Positions 62,370 to 64,000 of a stretch of DNA of 64,000 nucleotides are shown in pieces. The notes under the pieces are model-generated. The model did not search any database. It was given only the letters and a program-made list of their open reading frames with translations, and was not told the DNA's origin. The DNA is taken from contig WFMF01000395.1 in assembly GCA_011033025.1 (NCBI GenBank), positions 103,374 to 167,373 of the forward strand, in the 5' to 3' direction. A program made the position numbers and the translations under genes. Position 1 is the first letter of the stretch, and the number at the start of each line of letters is the position of its first letter. This DNA comes from Beroe forskalii. Its lineage: Eukaryota > Ctenophora > Nuda > Beroida > Beroidae.

Positions 62370-64000
62370 GGCAGATGTTGACTTTGCAATCGGCGCCGAT
62401 CAGCGCTGATCAGCGCCGATCCACCGCCGATCGGCGCTGATCAGCGCTGATCGGCGCTGATCAGCGCTGATCAGCGCTGATCGGGCCCGATCAGCGCTGA
62501 TCAGCGATACCGCCGATCAGCGCTGATCAGCGCTGATCAGCGCCGATCAGAAATTTTAAAATTCTCATCGGCGGTCGTCGGCGCTGATCGGCGCTGATCA
62601 GCGCCGATCAGCGCTGATCAGCGCTGATCGGCGATCAGACTGCGCTGATCAGCGCTGATGGTCTAAAATCAGCGCTGATCAGCGCTGATCAGCGCCGACC
62701 AAAACACCTGCATAAGAGCCTTTGTAAACGCCATTTTTCCTCATCGGCGCTGATCAGCGCTGATCAGCGCCGATCAGCGCTGATCGCTAACTTGTTAAAT
62801 TTGAACTGATATGGACATTTGGGCGTGTTTGCCTCAAAAATATAATTCCTGCTGGCCGTGCAGGTGACATTTTACGGCAATTCCTCGAACAGGGCTGTAA
62901 CATTAACATCAACAATCACACCAACAACAACATAAACCAGTTTTACGGTACAGTTATGCATGGACGTGACAGTAGAATCGTTACAAGTACAACACAGTTT
63001 CATTCCCACGACACAGTAACACCGTTACGACACAGTAGAACCGTTACGATTAAGTCACACCGTTACGACAGTACGACACAGTAACACCGTTATAACGACA
63101 CAGTAACATCGTTACGACACAGTAACCGCAGTAACAACGTTACAACACAGTAAGTGTAACACCTTTGTCAACCATTGTCTGACCCCCTCTTGCCTCCGAC
63201 GGGGGCGTGCCGTCTGAAATAATGTTCAGACGACGTCTGACAATAACACCGTTACGACACAGTAGAACCGTTAAAAATACAATACAGTATGAGTAACACC
63301 GTTACGACACAGTAGAACCGTTAAAAATACAATACAGTATGAGTAACACCGTTACGACACAGTAGAACCGTTACAATACAGTAACACCGTTACGACACAG
63401 TAACACTGTTACAACACGCAGTAACACCATCACGACACAGTAACACCCTTACGACACAGTCACGCAGTGACGACACAGTAACACCGCTACGACGCAGTTA
63501 CGCAGTTAGTGTTACGACACAGTTACAAAGTTAGGGATCGTTCACATATTACGTGATCAATTTTTGGCCGATTTTAACCCCCCTCCCCCTCGTAATCAAG
63601 TTTACAGTGGTTTACTTGTTACAATAACATGTAACGTAATCAGTCGGAAACCCCCTCTCCTTCTATAGGTGACAACGTATTACTTGAACGATTCTTTACG
63701 ACACAGTTACGCAGTTACGACACAGTTACACCGTTATGACACACTCACAGTCGACGGGCGATGTCCGACCCTATCAGCAATTCTGAGGTCCAGCTGTGAA
63801 ACGTTGCGGCGAGCGCACGAGGGTAGGATATCATACAACGACGTAAGGCTGTTATTACGGTGTTACTGTGTCGTATCGGTGTTACTGTAATGACAGCGTG
63901 GCTAAATCCTATATATGCAAACCGCCGATTCGGCGCCGACAAGCGCCGAATCGGTGCCTATAGGGGCCTATAGGCGCTTATATTTTTTATTAGGCGCCTA
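62370..64000. mobile_element. Foldback element A2 (left part, truncated by window end)
   Basis: Starts GGCAGATGTTGACTTTGCAA and follows A1's left arm in order: GATCAGCGCTGATC satellite (~62393-62785), the cacctgcataagagcc spacer, GTTACgacacaGTAAC satellite, nested MITE (63534-63693), the gggcgatgtccgaccc block, and the beginning of the CGCCTATAGGCG satellite. The eight bases before it are CTTCTAGC. The right end lies outside the window. Confidence 0.9.

Overview
This looks like nuclear DNA from an invertebrate animal. Coding sequence is sparse and interrupted by introns with GT/AG borders. One gene is recognisable as a junctophilin, a metazoan family. Most of the rest is transposable elements, minisatellites and microsatellites. 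There are no operons, no CRISPR arrays and no convincing tRNA or rRNA genes. I cannot name the species.

Layout. 0-8 kb: degenerate repeats, small inverted-repeat elements and a cluster of six CACGTG sites. 8.2-13.5 kb (+): an eight-MORN junctophilin gene with apparent frame breaks and an intron full of a 23-bp minisatellite. 14.8-18.2 kb (-): an unrecognised, phase-consistent spliced gene, tail to tail with junctophilin. Its stop codon lies inside a 38-bp tandem repeat, and a 24-bp minisatellite fills an intron. 19.8-21.7 kb: an ORF1-only LINE-like element between inverted repeats. 21.9-23.7 kb: a TTAA-flanked DNA element. 25.4-33.2 kb (-): a decayed LINE with a PHD-type finger, endonuclease and reverse transcriptase, split by a 4.2-kb palindromic element. 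33.2-36.4 kb: a SINE-like repeat split by an AACGTT-rich element. 37-39.6 kb: an 890-bp triplication. 39.8-48.4 kb: three more foldback elements in tandem repeats. 52.1-52.4 kb (-): a probable beta-gamma crystallin pseudoexon. 52.8-57.0 kb: a TA-flanked inverted-repeat element carrying four head-to-tail Helitrons. 59.1-60.6 kb: another foldback element. 62.4 kb to the end: a second copy of the 4.2-kb palindrome family, cut by the window edge.

The most notable discovery is a set of five complete foldback elements (25833-30004, 40021-42195, 44145-46525, 47482-48356, 59110-60570) and one partial (62370-end). All complete ones begin with GG, end with CC and have an exact 8-bp target-site duplication. 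Their arms are built from different satellite words that are themselves self-complementary (for example GATCAGCGCTGATC, CCATTGGATCCAATGG, GAATTCGCGGCGAATTC). GG termini plus an 8-bp duplication fit the Merlin superfamily of DNA transposons. No transposase is visible here, so they would be non-autonomous. Two insertions are checked internally: one splits a LINE reading frame that resumes across it, and one has an empty-site paralogue beside it.

Limits. Everything was read by eye. Splice sites, repeat edges and frameshifts are predictions, and no database search was possible.
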